The notes: a model not told the origin generated them from the sequence alone. A stretch of 64,000 nucleotides of DNA from Gemmatimonadota bacterium (GCA_009838975.1 VXQO01000025.1:12073-76072), one strand, 5' to 3'; shown: positions 7,118 to 16,942, numbered from the stretch's first letter. Translations and numbers: made by a program.

Positions 7118-10099
7118 ATGAGACGAAACCACTCTGTAGACGCGCGCGGGGGGGCAGGCCTGCTGCTCGCCCTCGCCCTCATGATCACAGCCTCGCCGGG
7201 CGTCGTTTCGGCCCAGTCGGTCAGCGGCACCGTCCGCGACCAGGGCACGGGCGATCCGGTCGCCGCGGCTCAGGTCTTCATCGAGGGGATGAATCTCGGC
7301 ACGCTGACCCAGTCGAACGGCACCTACACGCTCGCCGACGTGCCCGCCGGGACGCACACGCTGACCGTGCAGTTCCTCGGCTACCGGTCCGAATCCGTTT
7401 CGGTCACCGTGGCCGCCGGCCAGAACGTGGTCCAGAACTTCTTCCTCAGCCAGCAGGCGCTGCAGCTCGACGAGCTGGTCGTGACCGGCACGGCCGCCGC
7501 CAGCCGCGTGCGTGAAATCGGCAACTCCGTAGCCGTCCTCGACGCAGGCGTTGCCGAGGTTCAACCCATCAACAACGTCTCGGATCTCCTGCGCGGCCGA
7601 CTCCCGGGAGTCGTGGTACAGCAGGGCTCGGGCGATGTCGGCACGGCGTCGACGATCAAGATCCGCGGGAGTTCCACCATGCGGCGCGTCAACGACGGAC
7701 CACTCGTCTACATCGATGGCGTCCGCGTCAGCAACCGGATGGAAAGCGGCGGACGCGACGTCTCCCGCATCGACGACCTCGATCCCGCGATGATCGAGAC
7801 CATCGAGGTGATCAAGGGACCGGCGGCGGCAACGCTGTACGGGACCGAAGCCGCCAACGGCGTCATCAACATCAAGACCAAGGGCGGCGGGGTCGGCGCA
7901 GCGCAGTGGAACTTCACCACTCGTCAGGGTTCGCAGTGGTTCCACGATCCCGCCGGGCACACCCCCACCAACTGGGGCGTCAACCCCAACACCGGTCAGA
8001 TCGAGTCGCTGAACATACTGGAGAACCAGGCCGAGTCGGACCTCATGTTCCGCTACGGTCGCACGCAGTACTACGGAATCGACGTGTCGGGCGGCACGGA
8101 CACCTTCCAGTACTTCATCGGCGGCTCCGCCGGGGCCGACCAGGGCGTCACCGAGAACAGCTGGGCCAGGAAGTACAACGGACGGATCAACCTCAGGGCA
8201 CAGCCTGCGGACGATGTCGAGATCTCCGCCAACGCCGGTTTCGCTCTCGTACGCCTCAGGATCCCCAGCGACTATCCCTACGAAGAGGCGGTCTACGCCG
8301 ACCCGACCCGCCTGGGGTCCGGCGACGCGCGCCGCGGCTACCGCAGGGCGACCCCGGAATCGCGGATCGAGAAGGACTTCGACCTGAACGACGTGAACCG
8401 CATGAGCGCGGGGCTCACCGCCAGGCATACACCCTTCGACTGGTTCACGCACCGCCTCACCTTCGGGCTCGACGTAACCGACGCCCTGGAAAGCTATCTC
8501 GACAACTTCCTGAGCCCGGAATCGGCGCAATTCTACTCGCCGAACGCGGCGCTGGGCGGAAGATCCCAGAACCGCGAGTCGGTCATGTACAGCACCTTCG
8601 ACTACGCGGCGTCGGGGACGCGGGACATATCCGACGCACTCCGGTCCACCACCTCCCTGGGCTTCCAGGTGTACACCAGGACCATCGAGGACGTGACAGC
8701 GGACGGAGACCGCTTCCCGGCCCCCGGCCTCTCAAGCGTTAGCGCGGCAGGCATCCGCAGCGGATCCGACGCCATCGTCGAGAACAACACCGTGGGAGTT
8801 TACCTGCAGCAGCAGATGGGCTGGCAGGACAGGCTCTTCGTTACCGCGGCGATTCGGGCCGACGACAACAGCGCGTTCGGTGAGGACTTCGACCTGGTCT
8901 ACTATCCGAAGATCAGCAGCTCCTGGGTGGTCAAGGAAGCGGCGGGAGGCGACTCCGGCTTCCTCAGCTCCTTCCGGCTTCGCGCCGCCTACGGGGAATC
9001 GGGACAGCAGCCCGACGCCTTCGACGCGCTGCGCAGCTTCACCACGAGAGCCTCGCCATCGGGACAGGCGACCGTGCGCCCCCTCTCTCCCGGCAACTCC
9101 CAGCTCGGGCCGGAGCGCGGCGTCGAGATCGAGGCCGGTTTCGACGCGACCCTGTTCAACGATCGCGTCTCGATCGACCTCACCTACTACGACCAGACCA
9201 CCAAGGACGCGATCGTGGCGCGCAACGTGCCGCCTTCATCCGGGTTCACCGGGCAGCGGTTCGTCAACCTCGGCGAGATCAACAACCGCGGTATCGAACT
9301 CGGCCTCACCGCCCGCGCGATCGAGACGCCGTCCTTCGCCTGGGACATGAACCTCAACCTGACGACAAACCGGAACCGGATCGTCGAACTGGGCCTCGGC
9401 GAGGGGAACTTCCTGCAACTCGGATGGACCACCCGTCATGCGGAAGGCTACCCTCTGGGCTCGCTTTTCGCCCCGGAGGTGATCTTCGCCGAGTTCGTTC
9501 CCGGCACCGACCAGATCAATCGCGAGACCATGCGTTGCGACAACGGGCAGGGTCAGCCGGTCGCATGCGATCCGGATGCATGGATCTATCAGGGCCACCC
9601 CGATCCGAACGTCGAACTGGCCTTCGGTTCGTCCTTCCAGATCGGCGAGCGGCTGACCATCGACGCGCTCGTGCAGGGCAAGATCGGTCAGACGAAGTAC
9701 GACCTGCAGGGCTGGTGGAGGTACGCCGCCTTCCAGCAGACCCGTCTCAACCTCTTCCCACACGAGTACAACATCAACGAGGTTGCCGAAGCCCAGTTCG
9801 GGGCCAGCGGGGAGTTCGCCCTCTGGGTCAACGAGGCCTCCTTCGTGCGCTTCCGCGAACTCTCGGCGATCTACACCATGCCCGACGCGTGGGTGGAGCG
9901 GATCGGCGCAAGCCGCGGCAGCCTCACCCTGGCGGCCCGCAACCTCGGGATGCTCTGGACCAACTGGCAGGAATGGCCGCATCACGATCCCGAAGTCGTG
10001 GACCCCAGCAACACTTTCACCGGCAACCGCGAGCCGCAGGAAGACTCGGCGGTCCCGCCGCTGACCGCGCTCACGCTCACCGTCCGCCTGGGCATGTAA
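7118..10099 (+). CDS. SusC/RagA-family TonB-linked outer membrane receptor
   Basis: This 993-aa protein has a signal peptide (cleavage near VVSAQ), then a carboxypeptidase-regulatory-like domain (SVSGTVRDQGTG onward, about residues 28-110). A plug domain follows with DELVVTGTA and LRGRLPGVVVQQGSG, and then a 22-strand type beta-barrel ending in LTLTVRLGM. It should import a ligand bound by the SusD partner at the cell surface, powered by TonB. ATG 7118 has an AAGGAGGG site; an earlier in-frame start at 7034 would overlap the promoter and is unlikely. The SusD-like gene follows 13 nt after its stop. Polysaccharide, peptide or other ligands are all possible in this family, and no enzyme in the same operon fixes the choice. 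Confidence 0.92.
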   Translation: MRRNHSVDARGGAGLLLALALMITASPGVVSAQSVSGTVRDQGTGDPVAAAQVFIEGMNLGTLTQSNGTYTLADVPAGTHTLTVQFLGYRSESVSVTVAAGQNVVQNFFLSQQALQLDELVVTGTAAASRVREIGNSVAVLDAGVAEVQPINNVSDLLRGRLPGVVVQQGSGDVGTASTIKIRGSSTMRRVNDGPLVYIDGVRVSNRMESGGRDVSRIDDLDPAMIETIEVIKGPAAATLYGTEAANGVINIKTKGGGVGAAQWNFTTRQGSQWFHDPAGHTPTNWGVNPNTGQIESLNILENQAESDLMFRYGRTQYYGIDVSGGTDTFQYFIGGSAGADQGVTENSWARKYNGRINLRAQPADDVEISANAGFALVRLRIPSDYPYEEAVYADPTRLGSGDARRGYRRATPESRIEKDFDLNDVNRMSAGLTARHTPFDWFTHRLTFGLDVTDALESYLDNFLSPESAQFYSPNAALGGRSQNRESVMYSTFDYAASGTRDISDALRSTTSLGFQVYTRTIEDVTADGDRFPAPGLSSVSAAGIRSGSDAIVENNTVGVYLQQQMGWQDRLFVTAAIRADDNSAFGEDFDLVYYPKISSSWVVKEAAGGDSGFLSSFRLRAAYGESGQQPDAFDALRSFTTRASPSGQATVRPLSPGNSQLGPERGVEIEAGFDATLFNDRVSIDLTYYDQTTKDAIVARNVPPSSGFTGQRFVNLGEINNRGIELGLTARAIETPSFAWDMNLNLTTNRNRIVELGLGEGNFLQLGWTTRHAEGYPLGSLFAPEVIFAEFVPGTDQINRETMRCDNGQGQPVACDPDAWIYQGHPDPNVELAFGSSFQIGERLTIDALVQGKIGQTKYDLQGWWRYAAFQQTRLNLFPHEYNINEVAEAQFGASGEFALWVNEASFVRFRELSAIYTMPDAWVERIGASRGSLTLAARNLGMLWTNWQEWPHHDPEVVDPSNTFTGNREPQEDSAVPPLTALTLTVRLGM

Positions 10100-10112
10100 G
10101 GAGACCGGAACC

Positions 10113-11408
10113 ATGACGAATCGACCAAAGAACCGATCTCTGAGCACGCTCGCCAGGACAGGATTGCTCGGGCTCGCCGTGGCGGCCATTGCCGGTTGCG
10201 GCGCACTCGACGAGCTGCTGAGCGTAGACGCCCCGTCGCGCGTGAGCGCCGCCGATCTCGAGAACCCGGCGACGGCCGGACTGCTCGTGGCCAGCGTCGC
10301 CAACGAGTTCCGCTGCACGCTGACCTACTATGCGGCGGCAAGCGCGCTGACCGGAAACGAATGGCGCGACGCCTCCAACAACTCGGTGCTCAACATCTGG
10401 GACCAGCGGGTGCACGACACCAGCGGATACGGCTCACAGTACGCGAGCGCCGACTGTGGCAGCGGCCAGCCCGCTCTCTACCGCCCCATGTCCCGCACGC
10501 GATGGCTCGCCGACTATACGCTGGGGCTGCTGTCGGAGTGGACCACCGAAGAGGTGCCGGACAAGGCCGCGTACGAGGCCGAAGTAGCACTCTACGCCGG
10601 CTATTCCTACATCCTCTTCGGCGAGTCGATGTGCAGCGTCGCCTTCGACGAGGGTCCGGAGCAGATGCCCGCCGACGCCTTCAACCTCGCGATCGCGCGT
10701 TTCGACCAGGCGATGGCGGCGGGCGCGAGCGGGGACATTCTCCACGCTGCCCAGGTGGGCAAGGCGCGGGCACAGCTCAACCTCAACCAGAAGTCCGCGG
10801 CCATGTCGACGGCATCGTCCGTGCCGGACGGGTTCGCCTTCGAGCTACACTACTCCAACGCCGAGGCGGTGACCCGTAACAAGCTGTGGGAGTTCAACAT
10901 CGACCACCAGAACGTCACGGTGGCCGAGCCCTACCGCGATGTCCGGTTCGCCGATACTCCCGATCCGCGCGTGGCCGTAAACGATGCGAACGCCACGAAT
11001 TCCCAGACCGGCATTGCGATCTTCGTGTCCGAGAAGTACCCGGAGCCGTCGTCCCCGATCGAGATGGCCGGATACGCGGAGGCGCAGCTGATCGTCGCCG
11101 AAGCGCACATCGAGGCAGGCAACCTCGACGGCGCGGTTTCCATCTTCAACGGGCTGCACAGAGCGGCCGGCCTCCCGGCCTACGAAGGCGACATGACCGC
11201 CACCGCGCTAATGACGCAACTCATCTACGAGCGCGCGGCCGAGAACTACCTTGAGGGCCAGCACCTCCAGGACCTGAAGCGCCTGAACATCCCCCTCTAC
11301 CCGCCGACCGGCACCGACGACGGATTCGGCGGCGCCTACGGTGACGAGATCTGCTTCGAGCTGCCCGCCACCGAGTTCCAGAACAATCCGTCGATCTCGG
11401 GCGGTTGA
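10113..11408 (+). CDS. SusD/RagB-like nutrient-binding lipoprotein
   Basis: This 431-aa protein starts at ATG 10113, with an AAGGAG that overlaps the stop codon of the upstream susC gene. A lipobox AIAGC follows a short hydrophobic segment, so the mature protein should be a lipoprotein at the outer-membrane surface. The middle contains alpha-helical repeat segments, and the C-terminal part has the LIYERAAENYLEGQHLQDLKR stretch typical of SusD-fold proteins, close to the usual RxxEL(W)EG motif. Adjacency to a SusC receptor is the strongest evidence for its role in capturing the ligand. It is shorter than many SusD proteins (about 500 aa). Confidence 0.85.
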   Translation: MTNRPKNRSLSTLARTGLLGLAVAAIAGCGALDELLSVDAPSRVSAADLENPATAGLLVASVANEFRCTLTYYAAASALTGNEWRDASNNSVLNIWDQRVHDTSGYGSQYASADCGSGQPALYRPMSRTRWLADYTLGLLSEWTTEEVPDKAAYEAEVALYAGYSYILFGESMCSVAFDEGPEQMPADAFNLAIARFDQAMAAGASGDILHAAQVGKARAQLNLNQKSAAMSTASSVPDGFAFELHYSNAEAVTRNKLWEFNIDHQNVTVAEPYRDVRFADTPDPRVAVNDANATNSQTGIAIFVSEKYPEPSSPIEMAGYAEAQLIVAEAHIEAGNLDGAVSIFNGLHRAAGLPAYEGDMTATALMTQLIYERAAENYLEGQHLQDLKRLNIPLYPPTGTDDGFGGAYGDEICFELPATEFQNNPSISGG

Positions 11409-11424
11409 CGGGCGGTCCGGGACG

Positions 11425-11940
11425 GTGAGCGAAAGGAAGCCCGCCGTGTGGCCCGGGTGCGTTGCAAGGCGCACCCGGGCCCTCCCGGTCCATCTGCTGT
11501 GCACGGTGCTCATCCTGGGAGTGGCGTCCGCGTGCCGCACCTGGCAGCCCGCGACAATGAGCCCGGAACGGCTGATCGCAACCGAGCGTCCCGAGCGCGT
11601 GCGCGTGACCGTTCCCGGCGGCGCGACGGTCACCCTTCGCAACCCGATCGTGGTCAACGACTCGATCGTCGCCGCGGTCGCGCCCGATCCGGGGGGCCCC
11701 TTCGCGACCGCGCGGCCCGGCGTCCCGACCGCCGCGGTCGAGGGACTCGAGGTGTCCCGCTTCAGCAGGGCGCGCACCGTCGCGATGGGCGTGGGAATCG
11801 TGGCGATGTCGTTCGGATGGGCCCGGTTCGCGGGCAGCAACAGTTCGGGCGAGCCTCCTGTGGATCCCCCGCTGGAGAAGGACGGGTTCCGCCCACACGC
11901 GTCGGGCGGCTTTCGTATCATCTGGCGTTTCCCCTGGTAG
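11425..11940 (+). CDS. Small putative lipoprotein of unknown function
   Basis: I do not recognise this 171-aa protein. It begins at GTG 11425, 16 nt after the susD stop, with no strong ribosome site. A hydrophobic segment (LLCTVLILG) is followed by VASAC, which fits a lipobox. The middle holds a beta-rich stretch (VRVTVPGGATVTLRNPIVVND) and a second hydrophobic segment (TVAMGVGIVAMSFGWARF). It may be an envelope protein linked to the SusCD pair. The operon ends with a strong palindrome directly after its stop codon. Confidence 0.6.
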   Translation: MSERKPAVWPGCVARRTRALPVHLLCTVLILGVASACRTWQPATMSPERLIATERPERVRVTVPGGATVTLRNPIVVNDSIVAAVAPDPGGPFATARPGVPTAAVEGLEVSRFSRARTVAMGVGIVAMSFGWARFAGSNSSGEPPVDPPLEKDGFRPHASGGFRIIWRFPW

Positions 11941-11942
11941 CC

Positions 11943-11966
11943 GGCAGCCCGCGGCCGCGGGCTGCC
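11943..11966 (+). terminator. 24-bp perfect palindrome after the susCD operon
   Basis: Two 12-bp arms, starting GGCAGCCCGC and ending GCGGGCTGCC, form a perfect GC-rich palindrome 2 nt after the stop codon of the small lipoprotein gene. It would give a stem of about ten pairs with a tetraloop. No U-tract follows, so it may stall polymerase or protect the 3' end rather than act as a classic intrinsic terminator. Confidence 0.6.
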
Positions 11967-12114
11967 TCAGGGCGGCGATCGGGCCGCAGCCACCGAAACT
12001 GTGCGCCGCGCCGCTGGAAGCACGGCTGCGGGCGATGTATGGTGTCATCTTCCCGGCCCCCCAACCCGCGCCGATCCGGCCGGCCAGCCCGGCAAGGACA
12101 ACCAGGAGCCCGAC

Positions 12115-12465
12115 ATGGCCCAGGACACCCTCTTCTCGAAGATCGTTCACGGCGAGATCCCCGCCGACATCGTCTTTCGGGACGATCTCGTCACCGCATT
12201 CCGCGACATCCGCCCGCTGACCCCCACGCACGTGCTGGTCGTGCCCAACCGTGTGATCCCCACCCTGGCCGACGTCACGGCCGAGGACGAGGCCGTGCTC
12301 GGGAGGATGCTGCGCGTGGCGGCGGACATCGCCGAGCAGGAGGGCGTTGCCGAGGACGGCTACCGCGTCATGATCAACTGCCGCGACCACGGCGGCCAGG
12401 AGATCTACCACCTGCACCTGCACCTTCTTGGCGGCCGGCCGGTGGGTCCCATGGTGCCACGCTAG
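12115..12465 (+). CDS. hinT: HIT-family purine nucleoside phosphoramidase
   Basis: This 116-aa protein matches HinT in length and layout. The histidine triad HLHLHLLGG lies at residues 99-107, with His99, His101 and His103, and the N-terminal [14 protein letters not shown] segment is typical of the HINT branch. HinT hydrolyses adenosine 5'-phosphoramidates and acyl-adenylates. ATG 12115 has a CAGGAG site six bases upstream. The PIG-L gene starts 12 nt after its stop, so the two are probably co-transcribed. The link to the sugar genes downstream may be only physical. Confidence 0.92.
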   Translation: MAQDTLFSKIVHGEIPADIVFRDDLVTAFRDIRPLTPTHVLVVPNRVIPTLADVTAEDEAVLGRMLRVAADIAEQEGVAEDGYRVMINCRDHGGQEIYHLHLHLLGGRPVGPMVPR

Positions 12466-12477
12466 CGGGAGCGGGAC

Positions 12478-15135
12478 GTGGTGTGTCTCAGGACCTGGGT
12501 CGCGGCACTCGCGGTCGCCGCACTGGCCGCCCCCCCGAGCGTCCGCGCGCAGCAGTCCTCTCTCGACCGCGTCCTGGCCTTCCCCGACCCCATCCCGGGC
12601 GAGGAACTGCACACCGACCGCGGCGCGGCGGGCGCCTGGCACCGGATCCGCAAGCTCGGCACCACTGCCAGCATCCTGCACGTCACCGCCCACCCGGACG
12701 ACGAGCACTCCGGCATGCTCACCCTGGCCAGCCGCGGCCGGGGCGCCCGCACCGCGCTGCTCAGCCTCAACCGGGGCGAAGCGGGCGCCAACGCGATCGG
12801 CCCCGAACTCTTCGACGGCCTGGGCCTGATCCGCACGCGCGAACTCGTCCTCTCGGGGCGCTACTACGGCCTCGACGACCTCTACTTCACGACCGCGGTC
12901 GACTACGGCTACTCCAAGACGGTCGAGGAGACCTTCCGGAGCTGGGACCGCGAAGCCGTCCTCGAGGACATGGTGCGCGTGATCCGCGTCAACCGCCCGA
13001 TCGTGGTCGTGTCGCGCTTCCACGGCAGCCGCCGCGACGGTCACGGGAACCATCACGCCGCCGGGGTGCTCACCCCCGAGGCGGTCGCGGCGGCGGCCGA
13101 TCCCGGGCGCTTCCCCGAGCAGATCACGCGTGAGAGGCTGCGTCCGTGGCGGGTGCCGCGGCTGTTTCGCGGGGGCGTGCGAGTGGGGGAGCCGTATCAG
13201 GTGGCGGTGGACGCGAACGGCTACAGCCCGGCGCTGGGCATGACCTACCAGCGCTGGGCGAGCATGGGGCTCAGCCTGCAGCGGTCGCAGACCTCCGGGC
13301 GGATGAGGCGGGGAGGCGGGCAGGTGTACTGGTATGAAGAGGTCGGCTCTGACCGACGCGATGAGGCCCAGGTGGCGGACGATTTCTTCGCCGGGCTCGA
13401 TACCAGGCTGCCGGGACTGCCGGGGCTGCTGGGCGAGGAGGTGGGCGACGCGGTGGCCGGGCGGCTGGCCGAGGTGCAGGACGCCATCGACCGGGTGGCG
13501 CGGGACTTCGACTTCGCCGCGCCGGAGGCATCGGTGGCCGGGCTCGCGCGCGGGCTCTCGCTGCTGCGCGCCGTGACGGGCGGGGCGGGGGTCCCGGTGG
13601 AGACGGCTTTTCACCTGGCCGTGAAGGAGCGGCAGTTCGAGGACGCGATCGTCGCCGCCGCGGGGGTGGAGGTGCTGGCCGAACTCGACGCCGGAGCGGG
13701 TGGTGCGGTGGTCGTGCCGGGTGAGGTGGTGGGGGTGGCGGTCCGAGTCGAGAGTGCGATCCCCGGCCGTGTCGAGCTGGTCGAGGTGCGTGTCGTTCAC
13801 GGCGGGGGTGAGCCCGTCGCGGTGTCGCTGGACGGACCCTCGGAGGTCCGCGTTCCTGCCGACGCCTGGACCGCGCGACCGTACTTCCATCGTGGCGGAT
13901 TGGCCGAAAACCACTACCAGGTATCGGATTCCGTGGACCTGCATATGCCGTGGCGGTCGCCGCGGTTCTTCGTCGAACTCGAACTGGCGGTGGATGGCGT
14001 CGAGGTCGTCCGGACGCAGCCGGTCGTCGGGATGGTGCCGAACCTGCCATTTGGCTCACTGGCCCGGCGGGTGGCGGTGCTGCCCGCCGTGTCCGTGTCG
14101 GTGAGCCCGGTCGTGCGAGTCGTGCCGCTGGCGAGCGATGGCGCCACGGGCGAGAGCGCCGGCCGCGCCATCGAGGTGCTCGTCCGCATGGAGGCCAACG
14201 CACCGGATGTCACCGTCGAAGGCGAGGTCGAGCTCCCAGCAGGCTGGACTGCGACGCCGACGTCGGTGCGGCACGACTTTCGCAGCCGCGGCGAGGTGCT
14301 GGAAGCTTCCTTCTCCATCAGCCCCGCCCTCGGCTGGAACGGTGACGGCGTCGTCGATGCGGTCGCGCGGGCGACGCTGAGCGGCACCACTCGCGAGCAC
14401 CGCGCGGGCTATCAGACGATCGAGCATCGCGACCTTCCGCCTGCGCGGCTGTGGCATGCGGCGCGCACGCTGGTCCGGCCCGTGGCGGTGGCGCCGCTCG
14501 ATGGTGTGACCGTGGGCTACGTGATGGGCGTGGGCGACGACGTGCCGGCGGCGATCGAAGCGCTGGGCGCGACGGTGCGGCTGCTCGGCGAGGCCGACCT
14601 GACGGGCGGTGCGCTGGAGGGCTTCGACGCGATCGTCGTGGGGACGCGGGCGTACGCGGTGCGGCGCGACCTGGTCGACAACAATCAGCGGCTGCTGGAC
14701 TACGCGCGGGGCGGCGGCAATCTGGTCGTGCTCTATCAGACCCAGGAGTTCGTGCCGGGCGAGATGGCGCCCTATCCGGCGTCGCTGCCCAGGGGCGCGG
14801 AGGAGGTGTCGGAGGAGGATGCGCCGGTCGAGTTGCTGGAGCCGGACCACCCGCTGCTGGCCAGCCCGAATCGGATCTCCGGGGACGATTTCGATGGCTG
14901 GCTGGAGCAGCGGGGCTCGAAGTTCTTCACGGACTGGGATCCGCCGTACACGCCGCTGGTCGAGACGCACGACACGGGGCAGGCGCCGCAACGGGGTGTG
15001 TGGCTGACCGCGGAGGTTGGTGCGGGTCGCTACAGCTACCTGGCGCTGGCGCTGCACCGACAGCTGCCGTACGGGGTGCCGGGCGCCTACCGGATCCTGT
15101 CGAACGTGCTCTGGCCGCGCGCGGCGGGCCGGTGA
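12478..15135 (+). CDS. PIG-L family deacetylase with long C-terminal extension
   Basis: This 885-aa protein starts at GTG 12478 with a GGGAG site and a Sec signal (cleavage near VRAQ). The N-terminal 250 residues carry the zinc-binding TAHPDDE motif (residues 70-76) and the HGNHHAAG histidine motif of LmbE/PIG-L enzymes, which remove N-acetyl groups from amino sugars or related amides. About 630 more residues follow: a beta-rich middle (roughly 400-640) and a last part with FDAIVVGTRAYAVRRDLVD and a GGGNLVVLYQTQEF segment that resembles a class I glutamine-amidotransferase-like fold without an evident catalytic cysteine. The export signal implies a periplasmic substrate. The symporter gene begins 19 nt downstream. 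Confidence 0.85.
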   Translation: MVCLRTWVAALAVAALAAPPSVRAQQSSLDRVLAFPDPIPGEELHTDRGAAGAWHRIRKLGTTASILHVTAHPDDEHSGMLTLASRGRGARTALLSLNRGEAGANAIGPELFDGLGLIRTRELVLSGRYYGLDDLYFTTAVDYGYSKTVEETFRSWDREAVLEDMVRVIRVNRPIVVVSRFHGSRRDGHGNHHAAGVLTPEAVAAAADPGRFPEQITRERLRPWRVPRLFRGGVRVGEPYQVAVDANGYSPALGMTYQRWASMGLSLQRSQTSGRMRRGGGQVYWYEEVGSDRRDEAQVADDFFAGLDTRLPGLPGLLGEEVGDAVAGRLAEVQDAIDRVARDFDFAAPEASVAGLARGLSLLRAVTGGAGVPVETAFHLAVKERQFEDAIVAAAGVEVLAELDAGAGGAVVVPGEVVGVAVRVESAIPGRVELVEVRVVHGGGEPVAVSLDGPSEVRVPADAWTARPYFHRGGLAENHYQVSDSVDLHMPWRSPRFFVELELAVDGVEVVRTQPVVGMVPNLPFGSLARRVAVLPAVSVSVSPVVRVVPLASDGATGESAGRAIEVLVRMEANAPDVTVEGEVELPAGWTATPTSVRHDFRSRGEVLEASFSISPALGWNGDGVVDAVARATLSGTTREHRAGYQTIEHRDLPPARLWHAARTLVRPVAVAPLDGVTVGYVMGVGDDVPAAIEALGATVRLLGEADLTGGALEGFDAIVVGTRAYAVRRDLVDNNQRLLDYARGGGNLVVLYQTQEFVPGEMAPYPASLPRGAEEVSEEDAPVELLEPDHPLLASPNRISGDDFDGWLEQRGSKFFTDWDPPYTPLVETHDTGQAPQRGVWLTAEVGAGRYSYLALALHRQLPYGVPGAYRILSNVLWPRAAGR

Positions 15136-15154
15136 CCGGGCAGGCCGACGCCTT

Positions 15155-16942
15155 GTGAGTCTCGGGACGGCCGACTGGATCGTCGTCGCGCTCTACGGGG
15201 CGCTCACGCTGTCGATCGGCCTGCGGCTCGCGCGGCGGGCGGGGCGCAGCGTGGAGGACTACTTCGTGGCGGGGCGGTCGTTGCCGTGGTGGATCGCGGG
15301 GACCTCGATCGCGGCCACCTGGTTCGCCAGCGACGCTCCGCTCGCGACGGCGGCATTGGTGCGCCGCCAGGGTGTATTCGGCAACTGGTTGTGGTGGTAC
15401 GAGGCCGCCGGCATCCTGATGCTGACCTTCTTCTACGCGCGGCTGTGGCGGCGTGCCGGGGTCCTGACCGACGCCGAGGTGATCGAGCTGCGCTACGGCG
15501 GGGCGCCCGCGCGGATCCTCCGTGCGTTCTCGGCGGTCTACCAGGGATTGGTCAAGAACGCGGTCGTGATGGGCTGGGTAATGCTGGCCATGGTGAAGTT
15601 CAGCCAGGTGCTCCTCGGCTGGGACGCCGCGCTGACGCTGACCGTGTGCGTGGGGCTGGCGCTGGTGTACACGGTGGCGTCCGGGCTGTGGGGGGTGGTG
15701 GTCACCGACGTGCTGCAGTTCGTGGCCGGGATGCTGGGGTCGATCACGCTGGCGGGGATCGTGCTGGCGCGGTTCGGGGGTCCGAGCGCGATGGCCGACG
15801 CGATCCGGGAGCAGCCGGCGGCGCCGGCGGGCGCGCTGGATCTGGTGCCGAGCGCGACGAACGCGTCCTCGCTCGAGGTGCTGTCGTTCCTGTGCCTGAT
15901 CCTGATCCTGTGGATGAGGAGCGGGCAGGGGGACGGGTACGTGGCGCAGCGGCTGTTCGCGACCCGCGACGAGCGGCAGTCGGTGATGGCGTCGCTCTGG
16001 TTCGCTTTCGCAGGGACGGTGCTGCTGACGTGGCCGTGGATCGTGGCCGGGCTGGGGTCGCTGCTGGTCTTCCCGGGGGGCGCCGGGGCGGATCCCGCGC
16101 TGGTCGCCGATCCCGAACTTGCGTACCCGATGATGATCCGCGAACTCATGCCCGCCGGGCTCCGCGGGCTGATGGTCGCAACCTTCCTCGCCGCCTTCAT
16201 GAGCACGATGGATACGCACTTGTGCTGGGGTGCGTCGTACATGGTCAACGACGTGTACCGCCGCTTCGTTCGGCGCGCGGCGACCGAACGTCACTACGTG
16301 ACCGCGTCGCGGGTGGCGGTGGTGGGTCTGGCGTTGCTGGCCGCGCTCGTCGCGTGGCAGATGGAGTCGATCCAGCGAGGGTGGATCTACATCATAGAGT
16401 TGACCGCGGGCGTCGCGGTGGTATGGCTGCTCCGGTGGTATTGGTGGCGGGTGAATGCCTGGGCGGAGATCGCCGCCATGGCGGGTTCGGTGGTACTGGC
16501 GAACGGTCGCCTGCTCCTGGGGGCGGTGCAGGCCGCCATTCCCTTCCCCGCGGCGTTCCTGAACTTTGCCGACCGCTTCTACGCACCCGAGATGGACCTG
16601 GTGCGGGCCGTGGTCATCCTCGTCACCTGCACGCTGCTCTGGCTGATTGTGATTTGTTTCACAAGCCCCGAAAAGGACGCAGTGCTGGACCGCTTCCACC
16701 GCCGCGTGCGGCCGGGCGGCTGGTGGGCCCCGGTCGCTGCGCGCACCGGCGTGGCTTCGGGCGATCCGGGCGCCGCCCGCATGTGGACCGGCTTCGGCTT
16801 CGGCGCGCTCTTCGTCTACGGCAGCCTCCTCGGGATCGGGTGCATGCTGACCGGACGGGCCCTGGTCGGGGTGCTGCTGCTGGCGCTTTCCATCGCGGCC
16901 GCGGTCGTGACCGTGCGGCTCGCGGCGTCCGAGGCCCCATGA
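15155..16942 (+). CDS. Sodium:solute symporter (SSS family)
   Basis: This 595-aa membrane protein has the SSS-family start (DWIVVALYGALTLSIGLRLA, then VEDYFVAGRSLPWW) and about 13 hydrophobic segments. The early IAATWFASDAPLATAALV stretch matches the sodium-binding core region. It probably imports a sugar or sugar acid with Na+, since a GH4 glycosidase gene overlaps its end by 4 nt (ATGA). GTG 15155 is chosen because the longer frame would overlap the PIG-L coding region; its ribosome site is weak, so translation may be coupled to the upstream gene. It belongs with the sugar-type branch more than with PutP, but the substrate is inferred. Confidence 0.87.
   Translation: MSLGTADWIVVALYGALTLSIGLRLARRAGRSVEDYFVAGRSLPWWIAGTSIAATWFASDAPLATAALVRRQGVFGNWLWWYEAAGILMLTFFYARLWRRAGVLTDAEVIELRYGGAPARILRAFSAVYQGLVKNAVVMGWVMLAMVKFSQVLLGWDAALTLTVCVGLALVYTVASGLWGVVVTDVLQFVAGMLGSITLAGIVLARFGGPSAMADAIREQPAAPAGALDLVPSATNASSLEVLSFLCLILILWMRSGQGDGYVAQRLFATRDERQSVMASLWFAFAGTVLLTWPWIVAGLGSLLVFPGGAGADPALVADPELAYPMMIRELMPAGLRGLMVATFLAAFMSTMDTHLCWGASYMVNDVYRRFVRRAATERHYVTASRVAVVGLALLAALVAWQMESIQRGWIYIIELTAGVAVVWLLRWYWWRVNAWAEIAAMAGSVVLANGRLLLGAVQAAIPFPAAFLNFADRFYAPEMDLVRAVVILVTCTLLWLIVICFTSPEKDAVLDRFHRRVRPGGWWAPVAARTGVASGDPGAARMWTGFGFGALFVYGSLLGIGCMLTGRALVGVLLLALSIAAAVVTVRLAASEAP

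Noticed and set aside
6145-7248. N-terminal extension of the tandem amidohydrolase open frame to 7248
   Set aside because: It is antisense to the hydratase gene, and a good GGAGGA site with a GTG and a signal peptide start at 6144.
11221-13944. 907-codon minus-strand open frame across the lipoprotein, hinT and PIG-L genes
   Set aside because: It is a codon-position shadow typical of high-GC DNA, rich in His, Arg and Gly, with no recognisable domain, while the plus-strand genes are well supported.
15286-16938. Plus-strand open frame upstream of the GH4 gene in the same frame
   Set aside because: It overlaps the symporter in another frame and has no family signature; the GH4 gene begins at ATG 16939 with its NAD-binding motif.
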